DNA from: Cucurbitaria berberidis CBS 394.84
Taxonomy: Eukaryota > Ascomycota > Dothideomycetes > Pleosporales > Cucurbitariaceae
Direction of reading: 5' to 3'
NCBI RefSeq assembly: GCF_010015615.1
Contig: NW_024468936.1
Span: 248,001 to 312,000 of the forward strand
Length of the DNA stretch: 64,000 nt
Shown: positions 44,893 through 57,222 of the stretch, one piece after another
Numbering within the stretch: the stretch's first letter is position 1
How the letters are laid out: each line of letters opens with the position of its first letter
The notes under the pieces: generated by a model
What the model was told of the DNA's origin: nothing
What the model saw: only the letters and a program-made list of their open reading frames with translations
Database searches by the model: none
Program-made: the position numbers and the translations under genes

Positions 44893-46767
44893 ATGGCCCC
44901 AACTTCATCGAAATCCTCACACACTTTCCAGAAGCTCAAGCTCGATACCTCGGCGCCGCATAAGCCCTTCGCCTCGTCCTTCGCGTCCATACCACGTAAA
45001 GAATCCTTAGAGAATGGCCATGCTCAATCGCAACTAACTGCTCAACTTGCTGGGGTAGAGCCGCAGAATATCCCCGACGGTACAACCACAAAGTGCAACC
45101 AGAATGGCGGCAATGGGCCCACCGGCTCGTATGACGGCTCCGTCGCAAGTAGCCGGAGCGAAGGGGAGGATATCGAATTACAATTCAAGAGGCGGACAAT
45201 GTCAATAAGCTTCAACAAAGAAGTTAGTCTCGAGGATGGAAAAAGACTTGGTCTCGAAGTTCCTATTCCGAAACCACCGCGGCAGTCGCATTCGCAACCC
45301 TCCGAAAGTGGTAGCTATTCTGATCAGGAATACTTGGAGATGACCTATGGCGCGCGCCGGCATTTTCAGCATCGTGTTGGCGAATCGAGGTATCCGCTTC
45401 TGCAGACAACTGTCGACGACCTCGCCAAGGACCCGGAATACAGCGATCAGGTCGCATCGTTGACGTCTGAGACTACCGCATCTCCTCCTTTAGACGAGGC
45501 GCAAACCCCGCTGGAGACGCCTTCCGAGTACATGCTCTCTCCACTACCCGCCACCTCGCCTATCGAGTTTCCACTCTTTTCACCGCGGCGCAGTGGGCCC
45601 CCCAGAACTAAGAGCTATCGATCTGAGGTAGGCGAGGATGGGGGTCTACGCAGGGTGAGTCGTCGGTCGTCTGGACGCTCTGGCCGCTCTCTGTCGTCCA
45701 TGTCCCCCGCTGCTTCTTTCCTCGCGCGTTTCAAGGCCTCCGAAGCCCCGATCAAGCCAAGTGAGCCAGATGACGAAGGTCAAGGCATCGGCTATGATAG
45801 CGAGTACATTATCGGCAAGCAGATCGGCTACGGTGGGTTCAGCATTGTCAAGGAAGTCACGAGCATGGAGGATGGAAAGCCTGTCGTCAACGCCGTCAAA
45901 ATCGTACGCAAATTGCAGACGGAAAAGTCGGAGCTTGAAAACGAGCAAATTCAGACGCAATTCGATCATGAGGTGGAAATCTGGCGCTTCTTAAGACATC
46001 CGTACATTCTTCCTCTTCTCAGAGTGTACACGACGGATTTTGCTACCTTCTGCATCACCAAGCTAAACAAAGGCGGAACGCTGTTCGACCTTGTTCGCGA
46101 CACACGCCGTCTGAAGAAGACCGGATTGCCAGAGCATATCGTGAAGCGTTACACGTACCAACTAGCTTCAGCGATGCGGTACCTTCACAACGACGTGCAG
46201 GTCGTCCACCGTGACATCAAGCTCGAAAACGTTCTGCTCGACATGACTGTACCGAATGCCGAGCGCGACGGTGGCGACGTTCTTCTCTGCGATTTTGGCA
46301 TGGCAGACTTCATTATTAGCGACCAACGCGATGGCCCGGAGCCACATTCAATCGGCGTGAATCAGAATATCGGACCTGCAGATACTAGCACGTCTGTCGC
46401 AGGCAGTTTACAATATGCGGCCCCCGAGCTTTTCAATGCTGCTAGCCCCCTCTTCTCTCCAGCAGCAGATATCTGGTCATTCGGGGTAGTTCTTTTCGCA
46501 CTGCTTACCGCCACCTTGCCATTCAATGATGGGCTGGACATCAAGACAACAGAGAAGATACAAAAAGGGGAGTGGAACGAGGAACTTGTTCGCAGCGCAG
46601 AGGCTGTCCAGGAGGGCAGTGTAGATGATGTTTTAGCCGTGGTCAGAGGATGTCTCGAGCTGGATGTCTCGAAGCGTTGGAACGTGCACGACATCCTGGA
46701 GTGTGCATGGCTGCGCGACTGCGAGCAGCACTACGAGAACGTCTCTCGTGCTTGGCTTGCTTCATAA
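44893..46767 (+). CDS. Serine/threonine protein kinase
   Basis: A single exon encodes 624 residues from MAPTSSKSSHTF; upstream frame has no ATG. The N-terminal 290 residues are disordered and Ser/Thr rich. The kinase domain begins near 295 with IGKQIGYGGFSIVKEV (Gly-rich loop), VNAVKIV (ATP-anchoring Lys), VVHRDIKLENVLL (catalytic loop), LLCDFGMADF (DFG), QYAAPELF (APE) and DIWSFGVVLFALLTATLPF. It ends with WNVHDILECAWLRDC. All catalytic residues are present. The split sequence between DFG and APE contains an extended loop. Similarity is to fungal nutrient-permease or nitrogen-response kinases of the Npr1/Hal5/Nnk1 type, but which one is uncertain. Confidence 0.92.
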   Translation: MAPTSSKSSHTFQKLKLDTSAPHKPFASSFASIPRKESLENGHAQSQLTAQLAGVEPQNIPDGTTTKCNQNGGNGPTGSYDGSVASSRSEGEDIELQFKRRTMSISFNKEVSLEDGKRLGLEVPIPKPPRQSHSQPSESGSYSDQEYLEMTYGARRHFQHRVGESRYPLLQTTVDDLAKDPEYSDQVASLTSETTASPPLDEAQTPLETPSEYMLSPLPATSPIEFPLFSPRRSGPPRTKSYRSEVGEDGGLRRVSRRSSGRSGRSLSSMSPAASFLARFKASEAPIKPSEPDDEGQGIGYDSEYIIGKQIGYGGFSIVKEVTSMEDGKPVVNAVKIVRKLQTEKSELENEQIQTQFDHEVEIWRFLRHPYILPLLRVYTTDFATFCITKLNKGGTLFDLVRDTRRLKKTGLPEHIVKRYTYQLASAMRYLHNDVQVVHRDIKLENVLLDMTVPNAERDGGDVLLCDFGMADFIISDQRDGPEPHSIGVNQNIGPADTSTSVAGSLQYAAPELFNAASPLFSPAADIWSFGVVLFALLTATLPFNDGLDIKTTEKIQKGEWNEELVRSAEAVQEGSVDDVLAVVRGCLELDVSKRWNVHDILECAWLRDCEQHYENVSRAWLAS

Positions 46768-48454
46768 TAAGGTCGAAGTTGGTGATACCGCTTGGTTTGT
46801 GCTTCGCTTTGGATGGGTCGGACTCCATCCCATTTCTGGATACCCTGTTTGCATCATTCATCGTTGATTACTTTACTTTTTTCGATCCCGGCACGTTTCG
46901 ACGTTCAGCATTTTGCGATTTGGTCTTTCCTACTAGTTCTTGTATACCCCGCTTTGGTCATTCCGCTTAGTCCGTTGGTTCTTGCTTTTGTTTGGCGTTC
47001 AGGTCATGAGGCTAGGTCGACGTCGATGTCGATGGTGGGGACGGTCTTATGATGCATTGTACTGTAGACGCCGTACTATATTAGTTAATCAGCATTTTCT
47101 TGCCTTTGCGCGATAATGCTAGCCGTATTAGCATCACTACTACCTGACGCGCGTGTTATCAGGTTTCTCTAACTAGAACCTCTCACGGTTCACACGTGAC
47201 GAACTGTCGGTAGCTCGAACAGGTCACTTTTCAAATTGGGACTGGCCCACACTTCCAAGACCCCGCATCCATCGAACATCTTACCCGCATCCACACAAAT
47301 CCTTCCCTTCTTGTCCTCCCCATATGCCATCCCGGACGTACGTTCGTATATGCGCATGCGTCTCTTGTGCCTCCTTCCGTTCTATATCCCATGTGCATCC
47401 CTAACCCTGCCAGTCGGATGGCCCCCTTTTGTCTCCATGCGGTCTCCTCACCGCCAGCACGCTCCGTACAAGGTCATAACATGAGTGAGTGCAAGGCTTA
47501 TGGAATCTCGATTCAAACAATAGCAGCTCGTGCTTCGTCCTTCTTCAGCACCGCACACGAGGGTCATGAGCGCGTCGTGCAAAGATATCAGCAAACATCG
47601 CCCCGTCCACAAGACGATGCAACGTTTCAGCGCGCAACGTGGAGAGCTGTTGACGCGACTTTTGATATTTTGGGCAAAAGGAGATTCAAGTTTCAAAGAT
47701 CGACAGCCCAGCCAGCGCCTTGTTCCGAATGCTCGACTCATGCACAGCCCAGCCTGCAGCTATAAAGTACGCTTGTTAGGCGTGCCGCTGCGCACGCGCT
47801 CGAGCCCCATTAATCTCAGATTTATACTGTCAATGCCAACTCAAGGTATTATCTATGGAGATGTGTCTTGTCTCCGGTTCCCAATTACGACGCATCGACC
47901 TGCGTGATATCTTGGTCTTGGAATCCTACGGTCAGGCTCACTCGACATCGGATGCTAGCTTGGTATCAAGTGAAGGTAAGGCTTTGGCGCCCGGGAACTT
48001 GGCGCTTATGCCTCCGGGCCTACCGTCGAGCCGTGCCTGTGGCTTGACTGGGATTTAGGAGTATATCCTCTAGGCCGCATGCTGTCCTTTGCCACTTAGA
48101 ACCGTCATCGATCAAACTGTCATGGCAACAACGCACACAAACTCATTTTTTCAGGTCCTCAAACCCATCACACGTAGACCAATACAAGTGCGAGCACGCG
48201 ATGAGTCTAATAGAGCTTGGACATTGTGATCTTGGGCGCACGATTTACAGGGGAACGCCGTAGTCGAAGCTAGATGCTCCTCAATCTCGTGGTGGCTTTC
48301 CGCCCCCATCATGGCGTAGTGTCCGGGCCTAGCCATAATGAGCACGATCTGACATTTACAAAATGACAACTCCTCGATCTGCATATAGTCTCCCAGAGTC
48401 GTGGGTCAGCACCCGTTCGCAGCCACCCTCACGCCAATATCTCCATCGCCAACG
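46768..48454. other. Intergenic region without a supported gene
   Basis: About 1.7 kb. Several plus-strand frames (47367-47765, 47855-48058) and a 77-residue minus-strand frame (48151-48384) exist but no motif or consistent splice chain supports them. Presumably 3' UTR of the kinase and promoter of the glutaminase. Confidence 0.45.
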
Positions 48455-50983
48455 ATGCGTTTTCCATTCTTGGTTGCGCTGAGCGCCCTTATTGCAACGT
48501 CTGCTGCGCAGTCGGGCTCTACATTCACTCCAGCGCGCCCACCATCGTTGCCCCTTGCTGTCAAAAACCCTTACCTCAACATCTGGCTTCCTGCCGGTAG
48601 CAGTGGAGGTAATGGAGGATATCTGCCCGGGCAATGGCCGTCTTTCTACACGTAGGAAGCCTCTGACGGAAGAGGCCGATAGATTTAGGCTGACATCAAC
48701 AGGGGGCAATGGCTAGGATGGACTGGTCTAGTTCGTGTGGATGGCAAGACACTCGTCTGGATGGGAGCACCGAAGGGCCTTCCGACCGCCAACCAAACTT
48801 CGTTTGAATACACTTCGACCAGGAGCATCTTCACAATCGCAGCGGACGGCAAGGTTCAAGTAAAGGTTACCTTCCTGTCGCCGCTCACTCCAAATGACTT
48901 GAAGCGCCAATCGTTGATCTTCTCGTATATGAATGTTGAAGTCTCGTCTTTGGATGGCTCAGACCACGATGTTCAAGTCTATACCGACATTAGTGCCGGT
49001 ATGTCCCTATGCTCGCTTGTGTCGAGATGAATTTTTTAGCTAAAACTAGCATAGAGTGGGCGTCTGGCGATGTCGCAGCCAAGGTAGAATGGGCCTTTGG
49101 CACCAGTCTTGATGGCATCTACTACCACAAAGTCTGGAAGCAGAAACAACAAGCCTTCACCGAATTCAATGACCGAGCACAATGGGGCAACATTGTTAGT
49201 GCATCCCATATACTTGGCTCCTAGCACTCTACTAATCAGGTCAGTACTACGCTACCGACGCAGTTGATGGCCTTACATACAAGTCTGGAATGGACGGTGA
49301 CGTCCGTGGGGCTTTCAACAAAACCGGGAAGCTTGACAACGCCAAAGATGCCTCGTTCCGCGCCATCAACGATAAATGGCCTGTCTTTGGCTATGCAATG
49401 GATCTCGGCTCTGTGGGCACCAAGGCGAAATCAAATCTGTTCACGATCGGTCTGTGTCAAGACGATGCAGCTCAGTTCCTCGGTGCTAATGGCTTGACGA
49501 CACTACCTTCACTTTGGAATAGCTACTTCAACGACGACGTTGCAGCCCTGTCCTTCTTCCATAAAGACTACTCCGGATATGGTAAGCTCTCGACTGAGCT
49601 GGACGACAAAATCTCTAAAGATTCCAAGACGGTTGCAGGTGATGACTACGCCATCCTCACGACCCTAGCTGCGCGCCAAGCCTTTGGAGCGACGCAACTA
49701 GTCGGTACTGGAGACAAGCATTACCTCTTCTTTAAGGAGATTTCTTCAAACGGTAACACTCAAACCATCGATGTCATCTATCCAGCCTCGCCAATCTTCT
49801 TTTACACCAACCCCGAGTTGATCAAATTGCTCCTGGATCCCCACTTTGAGAACCAAGAAAGCGGACATTATCCAAACAAATATGCGAGCCACGACCTTGG
49901 GACGCACTATCCCAACGCGACTGGCCATACAGATGGGAAAGATGAGGCGATGCCCCTAGAAGAGTGTGGTAACCACATGGTCATGGTTCTCTCTTACGTC
50001 CAGCGCTCCGGTAACACGGATTACATCAAGGATCACTATTCCATCCTCAAGCAATGGGCCGAATACCTTGTGCAGGATAGTCTCTTGCCGGCTGAGCAAT
50101 TGTCGACTGATGACTTTGCCGGGCATCTCGTCAACCAAACGAATCTTGCATTGAAGGGCATCATTGGTATCGAAGCCATGTCGCAAATGTCCAAGATCAT
50201 TGGCGAAACCGCCGACGCAGACAACTACACGACCATCGCCCACGACTACATCACTAAGTGGGAAGCACTAGGCATCAACAAGGGGGCGGATCCGCAACAT
50301 TCCGTTCTCACCTACAACAACGACAGCACACACGGGCTCCTGTACAACCTTTACAACGACAGGCTTCTTGACCTAAAGCTCGTTTCACAGGAAGTCTACG
50401 ACATTCAGTCCAACTTCTACCCCACTATCAAACAGAACTACGGCGTCCCGCTCGATACGCGAAACGGGTACACCAAGGCTGACTGGGAAATCTTCTCTGC
50501 TGCAGTAGCGAGCATTGAAACGCGCGACATGTTCATCTCCAGCCTTGCGAAATGGGTCAATGAGACTCCGACAAGCAAGCCCTTTACCGATTTGTACAAG
50601 ACGGATGACGGTGCTTTTCCGCCTAACATTGAGTTCAAAGCTAGGCCGGTTGTGGGCGGCATGTTCGCGCTTTTACTTCTGGATCAGGAAGGATATACTG
50701 CGCCACCAAAGTTATTGTGAGTTTCCAAGATCTTATTTCGGGCGATGGCATTTTTCAAAGTCTCTTCGTTTTTTTTGGTTTTAGACATTTGCAGGGATCC
50801 CATATTTTTATGACTTTTTGCTTACTTCTGGGAAGGAACAATGGGACAAAGTATCACAAGGAGAATGGTACGGATAATGTTCATGGAAGGACTGGAGGAG
50901 ACAAGAAGAGCACAGGAACCCGATTGGGGAGCGGATGGTCAGCCACAGCGTTCTTTGCTGCGTTTGCTCTGCTGCTGTTATGA
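48455..50983 (+). CDS. Secreted glutaminase A (GtaA-like), possibly GPI-anchored
   Basis: Extracellular L-glutamine amidohydrolase family of filamentous fungi. Exons 48455-48651, 48703-48998, 49055-49194 and 49245-50716 with a possible fifth at 50785-50983; 767 residues with it, 702 if translation ends at 50720. Signal peptide MRFPFLVALSALIATSAAQ. Splicing creates FYTGQWLGWTGLVRVDG and WGNIYYATDAVDGLTYKSG. Family blocks: WPVFGYAMDLGS, DDYAILTTLAARQAFGATQL, FEISSNGN, DVIYPASPIFFYTNPE, HYPNATGHTDGKDEAMPLEECGNH, NQTNLALKGIIGIEAM, YGVPLDTRNGYTKADWE and PVVGGMFALLLLDQEGY. The possible fifth exon ends in a spacer rich in Gly/Thr and a hydrophobic tail (SATAFFAAFALLLL) typical of a GPI signal. An alternative acceptor at 50836 is also in frame. 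Confidence 0.9.
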
Positions 50984-51084
50984 TGACTTCCATTCTTGTT
51001 ATTAAGCCCTTTTGCTGTAGATATTCTTAACTTGAACCTATCACTTTATTGTCTTCAACAGTTCCGCAGTCCCGTAGTCACCAC

Positions 51085-51680
51085 CTACTTCTTTTTTCCC
51101 TTTGCCTGCTCCTTCTTAGCTTCTTCCGCACCGTTTTTAGCCTTCTTTTGCACATCCTCATCCTCATTGAGGTCCTCCAGCGCTTTGTCTGCATCGACAT
51201 TGCCCTCATACTCCACATCCGCAACCCACTGCTTAACGATGAACAGTTTCCACAGCAGCCCACCAGCAATACCGAAGACGATTATACTGGTAATCACACT
51301 CTTGATGATACCCCAGACTGTGATACTAGCGAAATGCCTCAGCCATGGTGTAATAATTTCTTTTCTCTCAGCCTATGCCCTGTTAGCACAATCTCACACC
51401 CATCTTCACTGCCGAATCTCCAAATTCTGCCCCCATTCACGTATCCGGCTACACCATCTCCGTGCACCGAGAAACGTACCTCCAGGTCAGGGTTTACACA
51501 ATAACACAGTACTACCAGCACGGCCAGTATCATTCCCAAGAAGAACACAGTCAGGACTTGTATAACGGCGAGCAAGATGGAGATATCGCGTGTTGTGCGC
51601 AGGACTTTGAAGCCCGCGGCGACGAGAGGGGTGACCTGTTCGAACGCGGCATTGATCTGGCGAGAGTAGGGAATACCCAT
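51085..51680 (-). CDS. Hypothetical two-helix membrane protein
   Basis: Two exons, 51480-51680 and 51085-51372, joined across a 107 bp intron with donor GTACGT, a GTGCTAACAG branch region and acceptor CATAG, give 162 residues. MGIPYSRQINAAFEQVTPLV is followed by helix 1 (LLAVIQVLTVFFLGMILAVL), a loop PDLEAERKEIITPWLRHF, helix 2 (IIVFGIAGGLLWKLFIV), and an acidic then very basic tail ending AKGKKK. I do not recognise the family; it appears conserved-type and intracellular membrane. It is convergent with the glutaminase gene, 101 bp from its possible stop. Confidence 0.8.
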
Positions 51681-52536
51681 CTTGACTCACTCCCCTCGGG
51701 TGACTAGTCGCCTAGAGCAGAACGACCGGTGATGATGAGGTGAGCGAGTACACAAGAGACTGCGTTTAGTATTTGAGAGGCCAACGGATTAATAAACATT
51801 AAAAATGAGGTGTAAGAATATGCAGATTCAAAGCGGGGCAACGGTGATGGCTAGTGCATCACGCACGATATATAGGCACGTTTGAGATCTGACATGGGGT
51901 TGGAGATGCGGGCGGGATAGCCACTGACGTCATACATGAGGACCGCTCACCCCATTTACGGTGGTGTACTCATAGTCATAAGCTGTCTTGTAATTTTTCC
52001 GCGTATAGACTATTTGCGTTCACCCCCCAAAACCTTCAAGAAATGCAGTCTTCTCAGCAAACCATTTCCTAACCCTCTCTTCATTGAGGTGGTGGAAAAG
52101 AAGCCAGAGAAAATCTGATGATGATGAGTATGCCAGGAGATTCAGCTCACACGTATATATTGGAAGCTAGTGATGCAAATGGGAGTTTTTCTGTTTTAAA
52201 GCAGAAAACTAACCACTTAATCTAAAAATGAAGTCAATTTCGGCAATCAATTCTCGTACTCTACATCTGTAGAATAATCGTAGGTAACACCGTGAGCTAG
52301 AACAGGCGATATCCGTACATGCAACAAAATGCTTGTGAATAGAGTTGTTCGACGCTCAAAACTGTCCAGGTGGGATAACCGGTTGAGAAAATGGGTATCC
52401 CTATACATACAAGAAAAACCCAGATAGTCCTAGCCAAGACAAACGCCAGTGGCCCATTAAAGCGAGCCATCAAATCCTCAATTTGTGCGCTTCCATTTTG
52501 ATCGTCATATGCAAAGTATACGATATCCGACCACCC
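51681..52536. other. Intergenic spacer
   Basis: About 860 bp, AT-rich around 51780-52300. It should contain the promoter of the 51680 gene and the 3' UTR of the 53123 gene. Nothing else is seen. Confidence 0.5.
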
Positions 52537-53123
52537 TTATAGAAACGCAGCAGCCGCAACAGCCGCCATAGCCCCAAACTTGGCATCTACCCAAGCCCGT
52601 GCCGTCGGTGCAGCGCCCGCTGTCGAACTTGCTGTCCTCGAAGCGCTAGCGTCAACGATACTCCGCACAATACTGAACTGATCCGAGACCTGCTGTTCTT
52701 TGAACGACCGCGCGCCGCTCGGCAGCGCCGTATACCAGTCTGGTCGCGAGAAGAAGGTCGTCGTGCCGGACTCGGTTACGACAGCTGGGATGCTGTAGTT
52801 TGATGCGGTGCTGGCGAAGGCGGCGATTTCGGAAGCAGCGGATGACTGGGAAGACTTGTAGGACGGGCCCAGCGAGCTTTGGAAGCGGCCGTAGGCTATT
52901 TGCGCGTTGAGGAAGACAAACGTTGTCCAGCTGGAGGCCTGTGGTGCGGTTAGTGGGTGTCATGGAGAAGAAGGGAGAGGAGCAAGTATACTTCTGACGG
53001 GTTGGCAAACGAAGGAATCGCAGTCGTTGGAATGGGCGGCTCAGTATACACGAAGAAGTCGGCTTGTGCGACGCGCAGTCCTGCTGCTGCAGCGAGGAAA
53101 AGAAGGCTTGTCTTTCCAAACAT
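52537..53123 (-). CDS. Secreted GPI-type cell-surface protein
   Basis: Two exons, 52992-53123 and 52537-52938 (53 bp intron), encode 177 residues. MFGKTSLLFLAAAAGLRVAQA is a signal peptide, followed by DFFVYTEPPIPTTAIPSFAN. The middle is Ser/Ala rich with ASSWTTFVFLNAQIAYGRF and SASEIAAFASTASNYSIPAVV. The end (TARAWVDAKFGAMAAVAAAAFL) is a short spacer and a hydrophobic alanine-rich tail, typical of GPI attachment signals. No catalytic motif is visible; a structural wall or adhesion protein is plausible. It has few cysteines. Confidence 0.8.
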
Positions 53124-53983
53124 TTTGAGTGAGACTGGTGCTCTTCAATGCGGTGGCGAGGGTGATGTGTATGGTGGTGTATAAGAAGTGGGAGAAACGA
53201 GTGTTGCGCAGTGCAATTGCGAGAGAGATGAGCAGCAGACGTCAAACCTCGACGGCATGATCCAAGCACTCCTTCCGTATTCTGGGGTCTTGGTGATCCA
53301 CATTTTTGCTCGTCGAGTCGTAACACGACTGCCGCATTGAGACAGAGGAGGCTATGCAATCTGACGCCCGTGCACGCTAGCAGTCGGACGTTGCTCCGTT
53401 CTTAGCGTTGTTCCAAGAGTACGTTTTTATTCACCAGACAATGCCTCAAAGACCAAAACCTGGGGTGTGTGTCTTAATTCTTCTAGCGAACTAACTATTT
53501 TTACTCGGGTTCTATGGCCATGGTTGACCGTCGGCGCTCCGCTCTTGACGTACCTCCATAGACTAAGATAGCTTCACAGTTAGTCCCTAGTCTGTGCTTC
53601 TGAACCATTTTCATCACTATGTCTAACCTGAACTCGAACAATGATAGAGTAAAGGAGTAGCCCGCATTTTCGACATCTGATCTAGACGCTTGACAAATAG
53701 GCATGCAGATGCCTGCCCATTTGACGCTTCTTCGCAAAGTTCTCAGGCACAAATTTGGACTGTGAGCTGGGGTGGCTCTTGAATAAAAATGAATGAGATT
53801 TTATTTACAGGTGTTTGCGTGTCTAATAAAGTCTAATAGAGTCTAGAAATCAAGATAACTCCCACACCAATCGAGAAACCCATAACTGTTCGCAATCTAT
53901 TCTACTCAATTTTCACCCAAGTTTCCCACTGTTCCCTCCGGCTCAAGCCATCACTGAAAACTGCCCCTACTTTCCTCCACCTC
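53124..53983. other. Intergenic spacer
   Basis: About 860 bp. A minus-strand frame at 53501-53752 begins at TTG and has no motif. An aataaagtctaatagagtcta short direct repeat lies near 53825-53845. No gene is supported. Confidence 0.45.
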
Positions 53984-54393
53984 TCACACCTCAGACGACT
54001 CATCTTCACTCTCGTCCTCTTCGTTTGCAGATCTAACCACTGCCTGGATCACCACGCGGAACCCCCGACGATCGGAATCCCAACGGATAAAGTCCAGCCG
54101 CCACTTATCCTCGTCATTCTCCATCTTGAAGCTGTACAGACTGACGGTGTCGTGAGCGTCAACCCAGTCTTCGAGTTCGCCTAGATACCAAATCAGTCAA
54201 CCAAACCAAGCAATAAGCAAGTCGTAAAGTATAGTTAGTATCAGAGGTGACCGTAGTACTTACCAACGATCAATGTAGTCTCACACGAAGAGAGCATGGG
54301 GAAGTGATGCTGAAGTTTGGCGTACACGTGGCTGAAGATGAGAGGGAAGGCAATGCGACGGAGAGAGTCTGACACGCGGCGTAGACGGCTCAT
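53984..54393 (-). CDS. Small hypothetical protein
   Basis: Two exons, 54264-54393 and 53984-54180 (83 bp intron, donor GTAAGT, acceptor TAG), encode 108 residues. MSRLRRVSDSLRRIAFPLIF opens with a basic amphipathic stretch, which might be a mitochondrial or membrane-associated segment. Splicing gives TLIVGELEDWVDAHDTVSLY, followed by DKWRLDFIRWDSDRRGFRVV and an acidic end (NEEDESEDESSEV). I do not recognise a family. Frame continuity across the junction supports it. Confidence 0.75.
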
Positions 54394-54947
54394 AGTGCTG
54401 TTGAATGTTTGCTATTGGGATAGGAATGTGAACTGATGTTGATGGATATCACTCCTTCTATCACATTATAGCTTAAGTATACCACTATGAAGCACAACTA
54501 AGACAGGGTTTCAGTGTAAGAAAGACTGTTTCGCCCCACGCCGAGACCACAAAAGAATTTCAAGGGGTACAAGACATCCTTCTCGTGGCTTGCCCACGTT
54601 CTGGAGTCTTAGCAGTGAGTCCCCCTCTCAATTGGCCTATCGTCCGTTCGGAGTAAGCGAACTATGGCAATTGTTCATTGGCTTTTGACGTACCCAATCA
54701 GATGCCACGTGTAGGAACGGACGCACAGGCCATATACGTAGCACATTTGTGAATCAATATGACCATGAACATGACTGTTCCAAATTCTGTACCTGATGTA
54801 CCTGATACCCAAAACACTAAGATGTCTCAGACAGAGAGGATGACGGAGTTTTGGATCTGAAGTATACGTTCTTGAAACAGGTACAGTAGGGTATTGTACA
54901 AGCGCAAAGATGGTTGCGTTGAAAGCTCATTACATGTCACACTCGCA
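54394..54947. other. Intergenic spacer
   Basis: About 550 bp with nothing clear apart from a tiny gatgtacctgatacc-like direct repeat near 54795-54810. Confidence 0.45.
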
Positions 54948-56770
54948 TTACGTCTCAGTAGTCTCGGTCTGGATGACCTTCACCGGCTTCTCATCATACG
55001 CAGCCGCTTCCGCTTCCTCCAACCCAAGGCTCTGTGCAATGTTGAACAGCCTATTCTTCTCTTCTTGAGCCGTGGTATCGCCAAACACCATATCCATCTC
55101 CTCAAGGCTCTTCCCCTTGGTCTCTGGGATCAAGAACCACGTGAAGACAAACGCGATCAGTGCAAACGCCGCGAAGAAAAGATAGGTACCATAGCCAATT
55201 TTCTCTAGCATGTCCGGGGTTACTAGTCCGATAATGAAGTTGCACATCCATGTACTAGAGGTAGTGAGCGACATGGCCTTGGAGCGGTTACCGAGATTGT
55301 AGATTTCCGAGGGCAGGACCCATCCGATAGGTGCCCAGGAATAGCTGAAGTTGACGTCGTAGATGTAGATGAATGCTATTCCCGCCCACCCGGCTGATGG
55401 GTGATCTTTTAGTGTGGAGCCGTACTTGCCGATGATCCCACCCACAATCACGAGAGAGATGAAGGTACCTGCTGCGCCGCATAACAGGAGCGGACGACGT
55501 CCAACCTTGTCAATTAAGAACAGGGCTGGTAACGTCGAGAGGGTATTGACAATACCATATACACCGGTCGCAAGCAGTCCAGTCGTCTTGCCAGAGAGAC
55601 CAAGTTGTCCGAAGATCGTGGGCGCGTAGTAAATGATTGCATTACATCCGATGAACTGCTGAAAGAACATAACGGAGCATCCAATGGCCGTGCGCCTGAA
55701 GGACGGCCAGGTGGAGAAAAGGGTCGTGTAGCCGGCCAGATAGAGCGAGACACCAGTCTTGCCAGGGAACTTCTCGCGAGCGTATTGTTCTTCAAAAATG
55801 ACCTCAGCCTTGATAGATAGGTACTCCTTCTGTAGAGCCTCGTTTGCGGGGTCAACGCGGCGGATACGGGCAAGCGCGTTAATGCCAGCTTCCTCGTTGT
55901 CGCGCATACAATAATAGCGAGGAGATTCCGGAAAGAACATCATACCGATGCCGAGGACGAGGCCGGGAACGATCTGCAAGGCGAATGGAACACGCCACGC
56001 TGCATCGCTCTGACCAGTACAGCCGTTGGGTCCGACATCATTGCGCGGATCAAAAGTTCGCTTGGAAGCGGTTCCACCAGTGTACGGGATCTCTGGCGCG
56101 CAGCGGGGGCCGCCAATGTACTGAGTGCCGAACTCAAGCCAGTAACTGACAAGGATACCAAGAGTAATGGAGAGCTGCTGAAGAACAACAAGAGTCCCTC
56201 TAATGCCAGCAGTGGACACTTCGCTCATGTACATGGGGACAATCATGGTCAGCATACCGACAGCAAAGCCTGCAATACCTCGTCCTGGTCAAGAGTCAAT
56301 CATCCGCATCATATGTAGACTTGGAAACATACCTGCAAACACGATGGGGATATTGGTTGCACCAGCCTGAAGCGCAGATCCGAATGTGAAGATGACAACA
56401 GCGATCATGATAGACCCTTTGCGACCGAATCGATCGGCTACAGGGCCGTTCACGAGTGACCCAGCCCACGCGGCAATCAACAAAGTTGCAACAAACCAGC
56501 CTTTGAAGCCACTGTCGAGGAAAATCCTCGGAAATTTCGCCGCGAAAGACTCCATTGTGATGACTCCCGACACAACACCCTGGTCGTAACCGAAGAGGAA
56601 GCCACCAAGGGAGGCGAACTGATGACTGTCAGTGGGGTAGATGTAATAGCATGTACCTTGGGACTCACAGCTGACAGGCCCAGGAGATATGGGTTCTGAC
56701 GCAACTCTTTGTATACACCCTTCTTCGCACCAGCCCCAAGGCCAGCGGTCTCGGTGTTGTCCATAGACAT
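54948..56770 (-). CDS. MFS sugar transporter
   Basis: Plasma-membrane proton/sugar symporter of the hexose transporter family. Three exons: 56669-56770, 56333-56618 and 54948-56284 (introns 50 and 48 bp), 574 residues. Helix 1 motif: LGGFLFGYDQGVVSGV. Other diagnostic motifs: DRFGRKGS between helices 2 and 3, MYMSEVSTAGIRG, PESPRYY after helix 6, QQFIGCNAIIYYAPTIF, DKVGRRPLLL, and PETKGKSLEEMD at the end of helix 12. Substrate is not readable; FQQFIG.N..IYYAP is shared by many monosaccharide and polyol carriers. It is divergent from the kinase at 57223 with 452 bp between start codons. Confidence 0.95.
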
Positions 56771-57222
56771 AATGTAAGGGAAGTTGCTCGTAACTCAACT
56801 TTGATCCCAATGAGCTGGATCGAGGAGAAGATGGGGTACATAAAAAGGCGGAGAGGTCTTTGCTTTAAGTACCATTCTGACGATGTGCATCGACTATCAC
56901 GAGTCGACGCGAGTCAGGAAAGTTCGGAGCACTGTCGTCCGAGTTGACAATGAAGCCAAGCTTCTGTCGTGATGTGGATCGTTGCAAGTCTGCCCCGCAG
57001 GGCAATTTTACCGTTACCCCATTCCTCGTCTCGCACCCCGGAATCAGCTATCAACGTGACTTGTAGCCGGACAGCTGTCGTCCGAACCTAACAAAACTGT
57101 TCACTATGATGGGCCGTCTCGTGTTTGGCGCACGTTCTGTGCTAATACGTTGCCTTCTAAGAACCAGCTGATTGTCACACATCTTCGCAATTCCTTCTTG
57201 TACTTTTACATTAATTCTGAGC
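56771..57222. promoter_or_regulatory. Shared spacer of sugar transporter and P-loop kinase genes
   Basis: 452 bp between divergent start codons at 56770 and 57223. It probably carries a bidirectional promoter. No coding frame is credible. Confidence 0.5.

Noticed and set aside
52652..53359. A 235-residue minus-strand frame across the GPI-protein gene.
   Set aside because: Another minus-strand frame, spliced once, gives a signal peptide, Ser/Ala-rich body and GPI tail. The 235-residue frame has no protein-like pattern.
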